NCBI GenBank assembly: GCA_026709415.1
Contig: JAPOSZ010000006.1
Span: forward strand, 1 to 64,000
Direction of reading: 5' to 3'
Source of the DNA: Flavobacteriaceae bacterium
Lineage (GTDB): Bacteria; Bacteroidota; Bacteroidia; Flavobacteriales; Flavobacteriaceae
DNA length: 64,000 nucleotides
How positions within the stretch are numbered: position 1 is the stretch's first letter; each line of letters begins with the position of its first letter. The notes beneath the pieces were generated by a model that saw only the letters and a program-made list of their open reading frames with translations, searched no databases and had not been told where the DNA came from. Below, piece after piece: positions 18,561 through 30,853 of this stretch. The translations under genes were made by a program, and so were the position numbers.

Positions 18561-21500
18561 ATGTCTAGTAATAAAAACGGAAGAATTCAATTTTCAAGAG
18601 TAGAACACATCCCTGAATATCCTGATTTTTTGGATGTTCAGTTAAAGTCGTTCAGAGATTTTTTTCAATTAGATGCTAAACCTGAAAATAGGGTTGAAGA
18701 AGGCCTCTACAAAACCTTTAAAGATAATTTTCCAATAAAGGATTCAAGAGAACAATCCGTCTTAGAATTTGTAGATTACTTTGTTGACCCACCGAGATTC
18801 GGGATTAAAGAATGTATTGAAGGAGGATTGACTTATTCTGTTCTTTTAAAGGCAAGACTTCGTCTTACTAGAGAAGAATCCGATGGTGAAAATTTCCCAC
18901 CGATGACTCAGGATGTGTACTTAGGTAAAATACCATACATGACCCCTAGTGGAACCTTTGTGATCAATGGAGCTCAACGTGTAGTGGTTTCTCAATTGCA
19001 TCGATCCCCTGGCGTGTTTTTTGGGCAATCGGTACACACCAATGGAAAAGTACTCTATAATGCACGAGTCATCCCATTCAAAGGATCTTGGATAGAATTT
19101 GCTTCGGATGTGAATTCAGTCATGTACGCTTACATCGATAGAAAGAAAAAAGTACCTATAACCACGCTGTTGAAAGCCATTGGTTACGAAACAGACCATG
19201 ATATTTTCGAAGAATTTGATATTGCAGAAAAAGTAAAGGTTTCTAAAACAGCTCTCAAAAGAGTTTTGAATCGGAAATTGGCGGCTCCAGTATTAAAAAG
19301 TTGGGTGGAAGATTTTGTGGATGAGGATACAGCAGAAGTGGTGTCAATCACCAGAAACGAGGTTGTCATTGGAAGAAATGAAATCTTGGTAAAAGACCAT
19401 ATTGAAAAAATATTGAATGTTGGGACGAAAGAAATTCTGTTGCATAAAGAAGGGATAACAGACAATGCCATCATTTTCAATACCCTTGAACGGGATCCCA
19501 CCAATACACAAGGTGAGGCCTTGGAGTATATCTACAGGCAATTAAGAAACGCTGATGCCCCCGATGAAGCAACGGCTAAAGATACCTTGAATAAACTGTT
19601 TTTTTCGAATCAGAGATACAACTTAGGGGATGTTGGTCGATTCAAAATGAATCAAAAATTAGGTCTTGACATCCATCCGGAAACACTCGTATTGACTAAT
19701 CAAGATATCATCCAAATCATTAAAATTTTGATTGAATTGATTAATTCAAAGGCAGAAGTAGATGACATTGACCATTTGTCTAATCGAAGAGTAAGAACGG
19801 TAGGCGAGCAGCTTTCATCGCAGTTCGGGGTGGGGCTATCAAGAATGGCTCGAACCATTAAAGAGCGCATGAATGTTCGTGACAACGAAGAATTTACGCC
19901 TTCAGATTTGATCAATTCTAAAACCATCACCTCTGTGATTAATTCCTTTTTTGGAACTTCTCAACTGTCTCAGTTTATGGACCAAACCAATCCATTAGCA
20001 GAAATCACGCATAAACGGCGATTGTCGGCTCTTGGTCCAGGGGGATTGTCTAGAGAAAGAGCAGGGTTTGAAGTGCGCGATATTCATTATACTCACTATG
20101 GTCGTATCTGTCCAATTGAATCACCTGAAGGACCAAATATCGGATTGATATCATCATTGAGTGTTTTTGCTAAGATCAATAAGCTTGGATTTATTGAAAC
20201 CCCATATCGTAAAGTGGATGAAGGGAAAGTGGATTTAGAAAACATTCATTATCTCGCCGCGGATGAGGAAGAAAATAGAAATCAATCCGATGAAGTAAAA
20301 AGCAAAGATCAATTAGATGAAGAAAAGGGATATGCTGGTGAACGGAGGGCTTTAAATTTTGGACGGGCTAACGTGTCATTAAAAGATGATGGAACCATCG
20401 ATCAGAATAGGGTGGTGGTTCGACGACAAACTGAATTTCCCGAAATTGATCCAAACGAAGTTGATTTTCTTGAAATCGCTCCCAATCAAATTGCATCAAT
20501 TTCAACTTCATTGATTCCTTTTATTGAACATGATGATGCCAACCGAGCCCTGATGGGTTCCAACATGATGCGCCAAGCGGTTCCATTGATTAAACCTGAA
20601 GCCCCGATTGTTGGGACGGGGTTAGAACGTAAAGTCGCCACGGATTCTCGGGTGCTATTAAACGCAGAAAGAGATGGGGAAGTACAATATGTTGATGCTG
20701 ACAAAATAGTTGTCAAGTATGAATATTCACCAAATGAAAAATTGATTGATTTTGATGGAGATATTAAAACGTATCCTCTTACGAAATTCCAAAGAACAAA
20801 TTATGGTTCGTGCATCAATCTAAGATCGATTGTTAAAAAAGGCGATAAAATTAAAAAGGGTCAAGTCCTTACCCAAGGGTATGCGACAGTTAATGGGGAG
20901 TTAGCATTAGGTCGAAATTTGAAGGTAGCCTTTATGTCCTGGAAAGGGTACAATTTTGAAGATGCCATCGTTATTTCAGAAAGAGTGGTTCGAGATGATA
21001 TCTTGACGTCGATACATATCGATGAATTATACTTAGATGTCAGAGATACTAAATTGGGAGCTGAAGAATTAACTCGAGATATTCCTAATGTTTCTGAAGA
21101 GGCCACCAAAGATTTAGATGAAGGTGGACTGATTCGAGTCGGTGTTGAAGTAAAACCAGGTGATATTTTAATTGGTAAAATCACCCCTAAAGGAGAATCA
21201 GACCCAACACCTGAAGAAAAGTTGTTACGAGCCATTTTTGGTGAAAAAGCAGGAGATGTTAAAGATGCTTCTTTAAAAACCCCTCCTTCGACGTTTGGAA
21301 CGGTTATTGACACCAAAGTTTTCTCCCGGTCGACAAAAGAACGTTGGTCTCAAGCCAAGGAAGATATTCAAAAGCTCAACGAACAATACGATGAGCAGCA
21401 GGACGAACTTCGTCAAGTGTTGATTGAAAAATTATACAGTATTTTAAAAGGAAAAAAATCTCAAGGTATTTATAGGGAAAACGGTGATGAAGATGAGACG

Positions 21501-22436
21501 ATTCCAAAAGGAAAGAGTATCACTCGGGCCGATTTAGAAAGAATCATGGATTATACCCAAATTGAAGGGCGCTGGGTATTTAGCCAAAAAACCAATCAAT
21601 TGATTGACGATATTCTTCACAACTATAAGATTAAAAATAAAGACATAGAAGGATCTAGAAAAAGACAAGAAGATGCCATTCGGGTTGGGGATGAATTACA
21701 AAGCGGCGTCAAACAAAGAGCCAAAGTCTATATAGCTAAAAAACGAAAATTAAAAGTAGGGGATAAAATGGCTGGACGTCATGGTAATAAAGGGATTGTC
21801 GCAAAAATTGTTCGTCAAGAGGATATGCCATTTTTAGAAGATGGCACACCCGTTGACATTGTATTGAATCCACTAGGTGTTCCTTCTCGAATGAATTTGG
21901 GACAGATTTATGAAACGGTGTTGGGTTGGGCTGGTCAAAAGCTAGATCACACTTATGCCACGTCCATTTTTGATGGAGCCAAAATGGACCAGATTAATGA
22001 ATTAACGGATCATGCAGAAATCCCACGTTTAGGACATACCTATCTTTATGATGGGGGAACTGGAGAGCGGTTTGATCAAAAAGCCACAGTTGGTGTTATT
22101 TACATGCTAAAATTAGGGCATATGGTTGATGATAAATTACATTCACGGTCTATTGGTCCTTATTCGTTGATAACACAACAACCGCTTGGTGGTAAAGCCC
22201 AATCAGGTGGACAGCGTTTTGGTGAAATGGAAGTTTGGGCGTTAGAAGCCTATGGAGCATCAAAAACATTACAAGAAATTCTAACGGTGAAATCTGATGA
22301 CGTGGTGGGACGTGCCAAAACATATGAAGCTATTACCAAAGGGGAGTCCCTACCCGAACCGGGTTTACCCGAATCATTTAACGTACTGATGCATGAACTC
22401 AAAGGATTGGGTATCGATATCAGATTGGAAGAATAA
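18561..22436 (+). CDS. rpoB: DNA-directed RNA polymerase subunit beta
   Basis: 1291 residues, close to the usual Bacteroidota length of about 1270. The rifampicin region reads [19 protein letters not shown]. Other signatures are [34 protein letters not shown], and [12 protein letters not shown] near the active site. An acidic insert around [17 protein letters not shown] is of the kind seen in this phylum. No frameshift was seen. Confidence 0.98.
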   Translation: MSSNKNGRIQFSRVEHIPEYPDFLDVQLKSFRDFFQLDAKPENRVEEGLYKTFKDNFPIKDSREQSVLEFVDYFVDPPRFGIKECIEGGLTYSVLLKARLRLTREESDGENFPPMTQDVYLGKIPYMTPSGTFVINGAQRVVVSQLHRSPGVFFGQSVHTNGKVLYNARVIPFKGSWIEFASDVNSVMYAYIDRKKKVPITTLLKAIGYETDHDIFEEFDIAEKVKVSKTALKRVLNRKLAAPVLKSWVEDFVDEDTAEVVSITRNEVVIGRNEILVKDHIEKILNVGTKEILLHKEGITDNAIIFNTLERDPTNTQGEALEYIYRQLRNADAPDEATAKDTLNKLFFSNQRYNLGDVGRFKMNQKLGLDIHPETLVLTNQDIIQIIKILIELINSKAEVDDIDHLSNRRVRTVGEQLSSQFGVGLSRMARTIKERMNVRDNEEFTPSDLINSKTITSVINSFFGTSQLSQFMDQTNPLAEITHKRRLSALGPGGLSRERAGFEVRDIHYTHYGRICPIESPEGPNIGLISSLSVFAKINKLGFIETPYRKVDEGKVDLENIHYLAADEEENRNQSDEVKSKDQLDEEKGYAGERRALNFGRANVSLKDDGTIDQNRVVVRRQTEFPEIDPNEVDFLEIAPNQIASISTSLIPFIEHDDANRALMGSNMMRQAVPLIKPEAPIVGTGLERKVATDSRVLLNAERDGEVQYVDADKIVVKYEYSPNEKLIDFDGDIKTYPLTKFQRTNYGSCINLRSIVKKGDKIKKGQVLTQGYATVNGELALGRNLKVAFMSWKGYNFEDAIVISERVVRDDILTSIHIDELYLDVRDTKLGAEELTRDIPNVSEEATKDLDEGGLIRVGVEVKPGDILIGKITPKGESDPTPEEKLLRAIFGEKAGDVKDASLKTPPSTFGTVIDTKVFSRSTKERWSQAKEDIQKLNEQYDEQQDELRQVLIEKLYSILKGKKSQGIYRENGDEDETIPKGKSITRADLERIMDYTQIEGRWVFSQKTNQLIDDILHNYKIKNKDIEGSRKRQEDAIRVGDELQSGVKQRAKVYIAKKRKLKVGDKMAGRHGNKGIVAKIVRQEDMPFLEDGTPVDIVLNPLGVPSRMNLGQIYETVLGWAGQKLDHTYATSIFDGAKMDQINELTDHAEIPRLGHTYLYDGGTGERFDQKATVGVIYMLKLGHMVDDKLHSRSIGPYSLITQQPLGGKAQSGGQRFGEMEVWALEAYGASKTLQEILTVKSDDVVGRAKTYEAITKGESLPEPGLPESFNVLMHELKGLGIDIRLEE

Positions 22437-22454
22437 AACAGAAAATTATCATCT

Positions 22455-25400
22455 ATGTATAAAAGTCAAGAAGGTATTTCACAAAAAAAGATTAATAAAA
22501 TCACCATTGGTCTAGCCTCTCCAGAAGTCATTCTAGCCGCTTCAAGAGGTGAAGTACTAAAACCCGAAACCATTAATTATAGAACCCATAAACCAGAGAG
22601 CGATGGTCTGTTCTGTGAAAGAATTTTTGGACCAGTTAAAGATTATGAATGTGCTTGTGGAAAGTACAAACGCATACGGTATCGAGGTATTATATGTGAT
22701 CGTTGTGGGGTTGAAGTCACTGAAAAACGAGTGAGAAGAAATCGAGTGGGGCATATTCAATTGGTTTCACCAGTGGCTCACATTTGGTATTTCAGATCCC
22801 CACCAAGTAAAATGGGATATCTTTTAGGGATGTCTACGAAAGTGCTCAGCTCCATTATTTATCATGAAAAGTATGTCGTTATCAATCCTGGGATGGCTTA
22901 TCAAAATCCAGAATATGCTGAAAAAGTCATTGAAAACAAAGTCATTTTAACTGAAAAAGAGTATAATCAAATACTAGAAGAACTCCCCCCTGGTAATGAA
23001 GAACTAGATTTGGAACATGAGGATAAATTCATCGCCAATCGGCGTCGTTTGGATGGAAAATATTTAGTAGCCAAACCTGGTCGAGCCGTTTGTTGTAAAT
23101 CTTGGCCAATGGATGGGAACGTGGTTTTCCTTTCGGAAGAAGAATATCTCAACATTTTGGAAAATCTTCCTAATAAAGCGGAGAATCAGTACTTAGACGA
23201 TGATAATCCAGAAAAGTTTGTCGCTAAAATGGGGGCCAATTGTCTAGCTGAATTATTAGCAAAAATTGATTTGAATGAATTATCCCAAAAACTTCGTATC
23301 AAAGCTCGAACCGAAACTTCAAAACAAAGAAAAGCCGAAGCATTAAAAAGACTCGGTGTTGTTGAAGCCTTTCGAGAAGCCAATGAAGAAGGAGAAAATA
23401 GACCCGAGTGGATGGTCATGAAAGTGATTCCTGTCATTCCTCCGGAGTTGCGTCCTTTGATCCCATTGGATGGTGGGCGTTTTGCGACATCTGATTTAAA
23501 TGAATTATATCGAAGAGTTATCATTCGAAACAATCGACTCAAAAGACTTGTCGAAATCAAAGCTCCTGAAGTGATTTTAAGGAATGAAAGACGGATGTTA
23601 CAAGAAGCGGTGGATTCATTATTTGATAACACTAGAAAATCTTCGGCGGTTAAAAGTGACTCGAATCGATCATTAAAATCACTTTCTGACGCCTTGAAAG
23701 GAAAACAAGGTCGATTCAGACAAAATCTATTGGGTAAACGAGTCGATTATTCTGCAAGAAGTGTGATTGTTAGCGGTCCAGAACTCAAAATGTATGAGTG
23801 TGGATTGCCTAAAGCCATGGCCGCTGAGCTATTCAAACCCTTTATTATCAGAAAATTAACCGAGCGGGGTATTGTCAAAACCATTAAATCAGCTAAAAAG
23901 ATTATTGAAAAGAAAGAGCCTGTCGTTTACGATATTTTAGAAAATGTGCTGAAAGGGCATCCTGTATTATTAAACAGAGCACCCACATTACATCGACTGG
24001 GCATCCAAGCGTTTCAACCTAAATTAATTGAAGGAAAAGCCATTCAATTACATCCATTGGTTTGTACTGCTTTTAATGCCGATTTTGATGGGGATCAAAT
24101 GGCTGTTCATTTACCGTTGGGGCCTGAAGCTATATTGGAAGCACAACTATTGATGTTGGCTTCACACAATATTTTGAATCCTGCGAATGGGTATACCATC
24201 ACCGTGCCATCACAAGATATGGTGCTAGGGCTTTATTATATGACTAAAATTAAAAAGTCAACGACTCAAGAAAAAGTCAAAGGAGAAGGAACCTTATTTA
24301 GTTCAACGGATGAAGTTAAAATAGCGTACCATCAAAATGCCGTGGATCTTCATGCACAAATCAAAATAAGAACAAATAAACTCCTCGTAGATAATGAAGA
24401 GCCTTACATGGAAACTTCGGTGGGACGGGTGCTTTTCAATGAAGTGGTACCAGAAGATGTCGAATTTTTTAATATTCTCCTAACTAAAAAGAGTCTTAGA
24501 GAAATTATCGGTAAAATTTTAAGAGCTACCGATGTGCCAACCACTTCTGAATTTTTAGATGCCATTAAAGAAATGGGCTTTTATTATTCATTCAAAGGCG
24601 GATTGTCTTTCAATTTAAATGATATTACCATTCCTTCTGAGAAGAAACAAATCATTTCAGAGGCGGTGGGTGAATTGAGAAACGTTCAAGAAAATTATAA
24701 TTTGGGTTTCATAACGTCCAATGAACGATACAATCGAATACTGGATTTATGGACTTCAGCGAGCGCCAAATTGTCCAATATCATCAATGAGCGAACAGCC
24801 AAAGATCGTCAGGGATTTAATTCAGTTTACATGATGTTAGATTCTGGAGCACGTGGTTCCATGGAGCAGTTACGCCAAGTCATTGGTATGCGAGGTTTGA
24901 TTGAGAAACCTAGAAAAAAAGCTAACGTTGGCGGTGTGATGATGGAAACGCCCATCAAATCAAACTTTGTTGAAGGCTTATCGATTTTAGAATACTTCAT
25001 GTCCACGCATGGTGCCCGTAAGGGATTGACGGATACGGCTTTAAAAACGGCAGATGCGGGTTACTTAACTAGAAGGCTTCATGATGTTGCCCAAGATGTG
25101 ATAGTGGCAATGGATGATTGTGGCACTTTGATTGGTCTTGAGATTGAAGCTTTGAAAAACAATCAAGAGATTGTTGAACCGCTATCTGAGCGTATTTTAG
25201 GAAGAGTGGCTTTGGTTGATGTTATCGATCCGTCAACAAATGAAATATTAGTTTATCGTAATGAAGAAATCGACGAAGAAAAGGCTGAAATTATCGGTAA
25301 CTCACTCGTAACATCGGTGGAAGTTCGTTCTCCGTTGAACTGTATTGCTACAAAAGGAATTTGTGCCAAATGCTATGGACGAAATCTGTCGACTGGTAAA

Positions 25401-26990
25401 ATGGTACAGCAAGGAGAAGCTGTGGGGGTTATCGCTGCACAATCCATTGGAGAACCTGGAACTCAGTTGACCCTAAGAACATTCCATATTGGTGCTGTTA
25501 AGGGATATGTAGAAGGAGAGAATAAATTAGAAGCTCAATTTGATGGTATTGTGAGGATTAGCAGTGAATTAAGAATAGAAAAAAATCGTCAAACGGGAAA
25601 CAATATCGTCACTTCGACACGGCCAGCTGATTTTGAAATTTTGGACCCCAATACTGGAAACGTATTGACTTCAGATAAAATTAGGTATGGTTCTTATCTC
25701 TTTGTTAAAGATGGGGATAATATCAAGCAAGGGGATTTGATTTGTCGTTGGGATCCATACAACCGATTGATTGTTTCAGATCATAAAGGGGTCATTCAGT
25801 TTCAAAACATGATCAAAGGAGTTAGTTATCAAATTGATTTAGATGAACAGACTGGAAAAGAAAAGTGGAATATCATTCCATCGCCATCCAAGGAAGTCCC
25901 ATCCATGGAAATCTGTAAAACTTTAGCTTCCAAAGCAGGCAATGATTCTGAAGTCGATTATCAAGTCATCAAGAGTTATGTACTCAATGTGAGTACCCAA
26001 CTCAATGTCAAAGAAGGAGACAAAGTAGAACCTGGAGATATATTGGCTGAAATACCGAGATCTTCTCAAAAATCTAGAGATCTTACTGGGGGCTTGCCAC
26101 GAGTTACTGAGTTGTTTGAAGCTCGGAACTCTTCCAATCCAGCTGTGGTTGCTGAAATCGATGGTATGGTTTCATATGGTAGAATACGTCGAGGGAACCG
26201 TGAAATTACCGTGACAGCTAAAAATGGAACCAAAAAGACATATATTGTCAAGCTTTACAATCAAATCATGGTCCAAGAGTATGATCATGTCGAAGCAGGA
26301 ACCCCATTATCTGAGGGACCGGTGACCTTGGCCGATTTATTAAAAATAAGAGGTCCATTAGCCGTACAAAAACACTTGGTCAATGAAATTCAAGAAGTTT
26401 ATCGACTGCAAGGCGTGAAAATCAATGACAAACACTTTGAAGTTATCATTAGACAAATGATGAGACGGGTGCGTATCATCGAACCAGGTGATGCCTTGTT
26501 TTTAGAGAATCAGTTGGTTTTTAGAAATGATTTTATCAAAACCAATGAAGATTTGTTTGGAAAGGTTGTTGTTGAAGATCAAGGGGAATCAGAAAACTTT
26601 AAAATTGGTCAATTGATTTCAAAAAGAGAATTGCGAAATGAAAACACGTTGCTCAAAGGCAAAGGGTTAGCATTAGTTGAAGCACGCGACGCACAACCTG
26701 CTTCAGGTGCCACTGAATTACAAGGAATCACTAAGGCTTCTAGCGAATCTAAATCGTTTATATCAGCGGCTTCTTTCCAGACCACCACAAAAGTGTTGAA
26801 CGAGGCCTCCATAAGACGAAAAGTCGATCACCTGGAAGGGTTGAAAGAAAATGTCATTGTCGGTCATCGAATCCCAGCAGGAACTGGGCTTCGGGAATAC
26901 CAAAACATTATTGTGGGTAGTAAAGATGAGCAGTTATCCCTACTATCACATCCTGAACCAGAACAAAGCATTTTAGAACCCGCTGAATAA
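22455..26990 (+). CDS. rpoC: DNA-directed RNA polymerase subunit beta'
   Basis: 1511 residues. The N-terminal zinc site is [13 protein letters not shown] followed by CDRCGVEV. The catalytic magnesium loop is [12 protein letters not shown]. The second zinc site includes [11 protein letters not shown], and the trigger-loop region reads [16 protein letters not shown]. The gene ends TAATG, overlapping the DUF3467 start by one base. Confidence 0.98.
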   Translation: MYKSQEGISQKKINKITIGLASPEVILAASRGEVLKPETINYRTHKPESDGLFCERIFGPVKDYECACGKYKRIRYRGIICDRCGVEVTEKRVRRNRVGHIQLVSPVAHIWYFRSPPSKMGYLLGMSTKVLSSIIYHEKYVVINPGMAYQNPEYAEKVIENKVILTEKEYNQILEELPPGNEELDLEHEDKFIANRRRLDGKYLVAKPGRAVCCKSWPMDGNVVFLSEEEYLNILENLPNKAENQYLDDDNPEKFVAKMGANCLAELLAKIDLNELSQKLRIKARTETSKQRKAEALKRLGVVEAFREANEEGENRPEWMVMKVIPVIPPELRPLIPLDGGRFATSDLNELYRRVIIRNNRLKRLVEIKAPEVILRNERRMLQEAVDSLFDNTRKSSAVKSDSNRSLKSLSDALKGKQGRFRQNLLGKRVDYSARSVIVSGPELKMYECGLPKAMAAELFKPFIIRKLTERGIVKTIKSAKKIIEKKEPVVYDILENVLKGHPVLLNRAPTLHRLGIQAFQPKLIEGKAIQLHPLVCTAFNADFDGDQMAVHLPLGPEAILEAQLLMLASHNILNPANGYTITVPSQDMVLGLYYMTKIKKSTTQEKVKGEGTLFSSTDEVKIAYHQNAVDLHAQIKIRTNKLLVDNEEPYMETSVGRVLFNEVVPEDVEFFNILLTKKSLREIIGKILRATDVPTTSEFLDAIKEMGFYYSFKGGLSFNLNDITIPSEKKQIISEAVGELRNVQENYNLGFITSNERYNRILDLWTSASAKLSNIINERTAKDRQGFNSVYMMLDSGARGSMEQLRQVIGMRGLIEKPRKKANVGGVMMETPIKSNFVEGLSILEYFMSTHGARKGLTDTALKTADAGYLTRRLHDVAQDVIVAMDDCGTLIGLEIEALKNNQEIVEPLSERILGRVALVDVIDPSTNEILVYRNEEIDEEKAEIIGNSLVTSVEVRSPLNCIATKGICAKCYGRNLSTGKMVQQGEAVGVIAAQSIGEPGTQLTLRTFHIGAVKGYVEGENKLEAQFDGIVRISSELRIEKNRQTGNNIVTSTRPADFEILDPNTGNVLTSDKIRYGSYLFVKDGDNIKQGDLICRWDPYNRLIVSDHKGVIQFQNMIKGVSYQIDLDEQTGKEKWNIIPSPSKEVPSMEICKTLASKAGNDSEVDYQVIKSYVLNVSTQLNVKEGDKVEPGDILAEIPRSSQKSRDLTGGLPRVTELFEARNSSNPAVVAEIDGMVSYGRIRRGNREITVTAKNGTKKTYIVKLYNQIMVQEYDHVEAGTPLSEGPVTLADLLKIRGPLAVQKHLVNEIQEVYRLQGVKINDKHFEVIIRQMMRRVRIIEPGDALFLENQLVFRNDFIKTNEDLFGKVVVEDQGESENFKIGQLISKRELRNENTLLKGKGLALVEARDAQPASGATELQGITKASSESKSFISAASFQTTTKVLNEASIRRKVDHLEGLKENVIVGHRIPAGTGLREYQNIIVGSKDEQLSLLSHPEPEQSILEPAE

Positions 26991-27304
26991 TGACCGAAAA
27001 TAAAAAACAGGAAAAGCAAAAATTGGATATTAGCATTGATGAACGAACGGCTGATGGTGTTTATTCTAATTTGGCAGTCATTAATCATTCGCGTACTGAA
27101 TTTGTGGTTGATTTTCTTTCGGTCATGCCGGGTTCATCCAAGGCAAGAGTTAAGAGTAGAATTATTTTAACACCTGAGCATGCTAAGCGATTGCATCGTG
27201 CACTGGGTCAAAATATTCGAAAATATCAAACTGCTTTTGGAGAAATCAGCAGCAAAGAACCCATGGACATCCCTTTGAATTTGGGTCTAAAAGGAGAAGC
27301 TTAA
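26990..27304 (+). CDS. DUF3467 family protein
   Basis: A 104-residue soluble protein with the DUF3467 core (DGVYSNLAVINHSRTEFVVDF and RIILTPEHAKRLHRAL). Its molecular role is not established. It is found directly after rpoC in many Bacteroidota, and here its ATG overlaps the rpoC stop by one base. That arrangement implies co-translation with RNA polymerase and suggests, without proof, a link to transcription or translation. Confidence 0.9.
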   Translation: MTENKKQEKQKLDISIDERTADGVYSNLAVINHSRTEFVVDFLSVMPGSSKARVKSRIILTPEHAKRLHRALGQNIRKYQTAFGEISSKEPMDIPLNLGLKGEA

Positions 27305-27571
27305 TTCCACGATTTTAATCACTGCTTTTTCCAATTGGATATTGGTACGCGATCAACTTCAAAACGACGGATTAGTTCTTGGATTGTTGTTGTGTTCTTT
27401 TAGAGTTTCTTTCACCAACTTGAATTTTGCAGTCTGTTATCCTTGCTTCAGATTCGAAAATTCATCCCATAATATAAAACATAAGTTAAACGACTATCCT
27501 CATTTGGGATATAAAACAAAGCAAAGTTTTGAAAGTTGTTTAAAAGAAAATTTCAGAGGTAGTAATTTTAG
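27305..27571. other. Intergenic, possible 5' debris of the TrlF gene
   Basis: An open frame (27342-27605) gives no recognisable protein. The last part, in a different frame, leads into the TrlF-like fragment, so this may be degraded upstream coding DNA. Confidence 0.4.
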
Positions 27572-28150
27572 GGACAACAATTTCAAGATAATCACAGCGA
27601 TTTAATTGAAGTTTATGAAGATTTAAACCAATTGGAAACTAGAATTTCTGAAAGGATTGGTAATACTCAATTAAATACTTATAGAGAATATTTCAACAAC
27701 AATTTAGAATCTTTTTTAACCTATAGGGTCCCCAATAAGTTTGATATTATCTATGAGAATCGAAGATTTAACGAGCATTCTTTAGGCCAAAAAGCTTCTG
27801 TTCTGATTAGATTCTTATTGACGTTAAAAGGTAGCGACCTGATGATTATTGACCAGCCAGAAGGTGATTTGGATAACCAAACAATCTATAGAGATGTAAT
27901 TTTGCTATTAAAGGGGTTAAAAAACTCTTCACAATTCATTTTTGCTACTCACAATCCGAACATTCCAGTACTTGGAGATTGTGAACAAGTCATTTCGTGT
28001 CAATATGACTCAAACAGTACTCAAGCAAATCTTGGAAGCGTTGGTAATAAAATCATCCGAAATAAAATAGGAAACATCATGGAAGGAGGTCAAGATGCGT
28101 TCAACAACAGAAAAAGAATTTATGAATTATGGACACATTTGATTTATTAG
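27572..28150 (+). pseudogene. C-terminal fragment of a TrlF-type AAA-like ATPase
   Basis: About 190 residues corresponding only to the C-terminal head of TrlF-family (PHP plus SMC-like ATPase) proteins. It has the signature helix HSLGQKASVLIRFLL, Walker B LMIIDQPEGDLDNQTIY and the D-loop/switch region QFIFATHNPNIPVLGD. The PHP domain, Walker A and coiled coil are missing, and the frame opens after a stop at 27569-27571. Without a P-loop it cannot hydrolyse ATP, so I regard it as a remnant. Its end overlaps the next gene by 22 bases, as in an intact operon. Confidence 0.75.
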
Positions 28151-29291
28151 ATTCAATTCAAATGGGAGAATCGAGTAAAGTTCAGTTTAAAACTCGTGTA
28201 TTGAATGCCAATTCTATTGGTGCCGAAATGGTGGCTTTTTCTAATACAAAAGGCGGAGTCTTAATCGTTGGAGTTGATGATAAAACAGGAAACATTAAAG
28301 GGCTTTCATTCAAAGAGCTTCAAGACACCAATGAGTTATTAGCCAATGCAGCATCTAATAATGTTAAGGCCCCAATCAACATCTATACAGAAACGATAAG
28401 AGTAGAAAACCAAAATGTTCTTGTTGCTCATGTTTCCGAAGGGACAAGCAAACCACATATGGACAATAACGGAATCATTTGGGTGAAAAATGGTTCAGAC
28501 AAAAGAAAAGTGGTTACCAAAGAAGAAATTGTGAGAATACTTCAAGGTGATGGAAATATTTTTGCAGAGAAGGCCATTGTAAAAGGAACAACTATTAATG
28601 ACATTGACCATGAATTTTTTCAAGAGTTCATCCTTGCAAAAACTAAAAAAAATTGGAACAATCCCCCGCTTCAATTCTTTCTAATCTTGGTATGTCCAAA
28701 GAAGGAAAAATCAACCTAGCGGGCTTACTTTTGTTTGGTAAGAACCCCCAACAATTCAAGCCAATATTCACAATACAGTGTGTTTCTGTTTTTGGTAATG
28801 AAATCAGTTCCAATCAATTCCGAGATAAAGAAAATCCTTTTTCTGGAAATCTAAAGAAATTGTACAACAAAACACGTTCTTTTATCACTCGAAATTTAAG
28901 AAAGGTGCAAGTAGAAGATGGGTTTAATTCACAACCTAAATTAGAAATACCGATAGAAACTATTGAAGAATTGCTTGTCAATGCTCTTATACACCGAGAT
29001 TATTTTATCTCTTCAAGTATCAAGGTGTTCATTTTTGACAATAGAATGGAGATTGTAAGCCCCGGTAAACTTCCAAATTCATTGACTATTGACAATGTTA
29101 AAATTGGAACTTCTGTACCAAGAAACCCCATACTATTCACCAACGCAAGATTTGTTATTCCATTTTGGGGAGTTGGTAGCGGCATACCGAGAGCCTATGA
29201 AAATACTCCTGATTTGGAATTAATCAATGACCCTGACAGAGAACTATTTATTTCCGTGATTAAAAGACCGAATCAAAATGATAATCAGTAA
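28129..29291 (+). CDS. AlbA_2/Schlafen-type ATP-binding protein, frameshifted at A8
   Basis: Two overlapping frames together make a protein of about 387 residues. The first part has the AlbA_2 (Schlafen-like, nucleic-acid-binding) domain: GESSKVQFKTRV, EMVAFSNTKGGVLIVGVDD and IWVKNGSDKRKV. The second part begins near 28653, has NLAGLLLFGKNPQQF and VNALIHRDYF, and continues into a HATPase_c_4-type ATP-binding domain. The frame changes by -1 at an A8 run (28645-28652, zero-frame reading A AAA AAT). Such proteins often sit in defence islands with TrlF-like ATPases. As read, it may be a pseudogene, a frameshifted gene or an error. Confidence 0.65.
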
Positions 29292-29699
29292 ATAATGGAG
29301 TCTTTTCCCATTATCCAAATTGGGACACCAATGCAAAAGTGAAGTCCGTAGTTCTCAGAGAGAAAAAACGGAAACCAATACATAGGATCTTTGGTCAATC
29401 GCTATTAAATCAGTAGTAAACCCCCAACATCTCCTGTTCTGAAAACTCGTTTCTACTCCGATGGTGTGGTGTGCCTTGCTAAGGTGACTTGGATTGGGTG
29501 ATATCACCACCGGGATGTCCTTGGCGATGATGCAGAGCTATACACTTTTCTTGACAGCACACTTCTATGATTCGATGGATCAATTTGGCTTTATTGGGTG
29601 GGTCAGTTTGACTGAAACGAGCGGCTCAATGACACTGATATACGCAATACGGATAAAATTATTCTGTTTGTGGCTTTTATGAATGCGCAAAAAAAAAGA
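29292..29699. other. Intergenic, nothing recognised
   Basis: About 400 bases between the defence-like island and dnaN. A 62-residue open frame (29494-29682) shows no domain. GGTGATATCACC at 29498-29509 is a perfect 12-base palindrome without further support. Confidence 0.5.
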
Positions 29700-30818
29700 T
29701 TACCTAGTGGGCATGATCAACATTTCAGTCTCGTGTTCAATTTCTTGATTTTCTTCGACAAATGGAGTCAAAATACTAATGGCATTGGGTAATCCCATCT
29801 TTAAATGCACATATTGACTATCTAAAGTTTTTAACATTTCAGATAAAAAACGAGCATTAAAAGAGATGTTCATATCATCGCCATGATAATCACAATTGAT
29901 AGATTCAACCGATGACTGATTATAATCTGAATTTTGAGCATTAATAGTTAAGCTTGACCCTTCGAGTTTTAAATTAACTTCTGAGCCCGTTCTAGAAGCA
30001 AAATGAATGCTTCGATCAACTAAGCTTTTGAATTGAATTCGATCGATGGTTAAAACATTGGGTAAATCAGATTTTGGAGGAAAGACATTTTTATAGTTTG
30101 GAAATTTACCATCAATCAACTTACAAGTCACCATCGAATGATCAACTTTAAATCGAGCGTTGGATTTATTATATTCAATGGTTACAACCCCCTCACTCAC
30201 CGACAATATCCCCTTTAATAAACTCAATGGTCTTTTAGGAACAATAAACCCAACGGCCTCTTTTCGAGTAATTGATTTTAAACTGTATAGAACCAATTTA
30301 TGCCCATCGGTAGAAACCAAATCGGTAGACTCATCACTAAAATAAAAGAAAACCCCCGTTAAAACTTTTCTCAACTCCTCTGGACCTACAGCAAAAAGAG
30401 TATTATTTAATCCTAAGTTTAATTGATGTAGGGGAATCGTCACCGATTCAGGAGATGGAATTTCAAGAGGTTTGGGAAAATCATCTCCGGGAATACACGC
30501 CAATTGAAACCGTCCTTTTTTTGAAACAAAAGTGATGTTATCTCCATTTTTTGAAAATGTAAGTGGCTGTGGTTGAAATGTTTTAAGTGCTTCAAACAAC
30601 ATTCTTGCAGGAAGACAGAAGATGGCTTTCTCTTTAGACTCTACTTCAATAACAGAAGACAAAGTCGTATCAAGATCCGAAGTGGTTAATTTGAGACTAT
30701 TATTATCCAATTCAAACAAGACATTATTTAGAATAGGTAAACTATTCGTGGTGTGTACCACACCAATTAAATTGGTTAATTCATCGACTAACGTTTGACT
30801 ATTGACTAAAAATTCCAT
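29700..30818 (-). CDS. dnaN: DNA polymerase III beta subunit (sliding clamp)
   Basis: 372 residues, the normal clamp length, with three repeated clamp folds. Recognisable parts are CLPARMLFEALKTF, FYFSDESTDLVSTDGHKL and the C-terminal end EHETEMLIMPTR, where clamps usually end in PMR or a close variant. It forms the ring that tethers DNA polymerase III. It does not lie beside dnaA here, which is common in Bacteroidota. gldG lies 35 bases upstream on the same strand. Confidence 0.96.
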   Translation of the reverse strand: MEFLVNSQTLVDELTNLIGVVHTTNSLPILNNVLFELDNNSLKLTTSDLDTTLSSVIEVESKEKAIFCLPARMLFEALKTFQPQPLTFSKNGDNITFVSKKGRFQLACIPGDDFPKPLEIPSPESVTIPLHQLNLGLNNTLFAVGPEELRKVLTGVFFYFSDESTDLVSTDGHKLVLYSLKSITRKEAVGFIVPKRPLSLLKGILSVSEGVVTIEYNKSNARFKVDHSMVTCKLIDGKFPNYKNVFPPKSDLPNVLTIDRIQFKSLVDRSIHFASRTGSEVNLKLEGSSLTINAQNSDYNQSSVESINCDYHGDDMNISFNARFLSEMLKTLDSQYVHLKMGLPNAISILTPFVEENQEIEHETEMLIMPTR

Positions 30819-30853
30819 GCGATGCTAATTTGACAAATATAAGTTTAATGATT

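Noticed and set aside
27342-27605. 87-residue open frame before the TrlF fragment
   Set aside because: No domain, odd composition and position in decayed DNA; more likely a by-chance frame.
29498-29509. Perfect palindrome GGTGATATCACC
   Set aside because: A single 12-base palindrome in debris has no second copy in view and no gene with a suitable regulator next to it.
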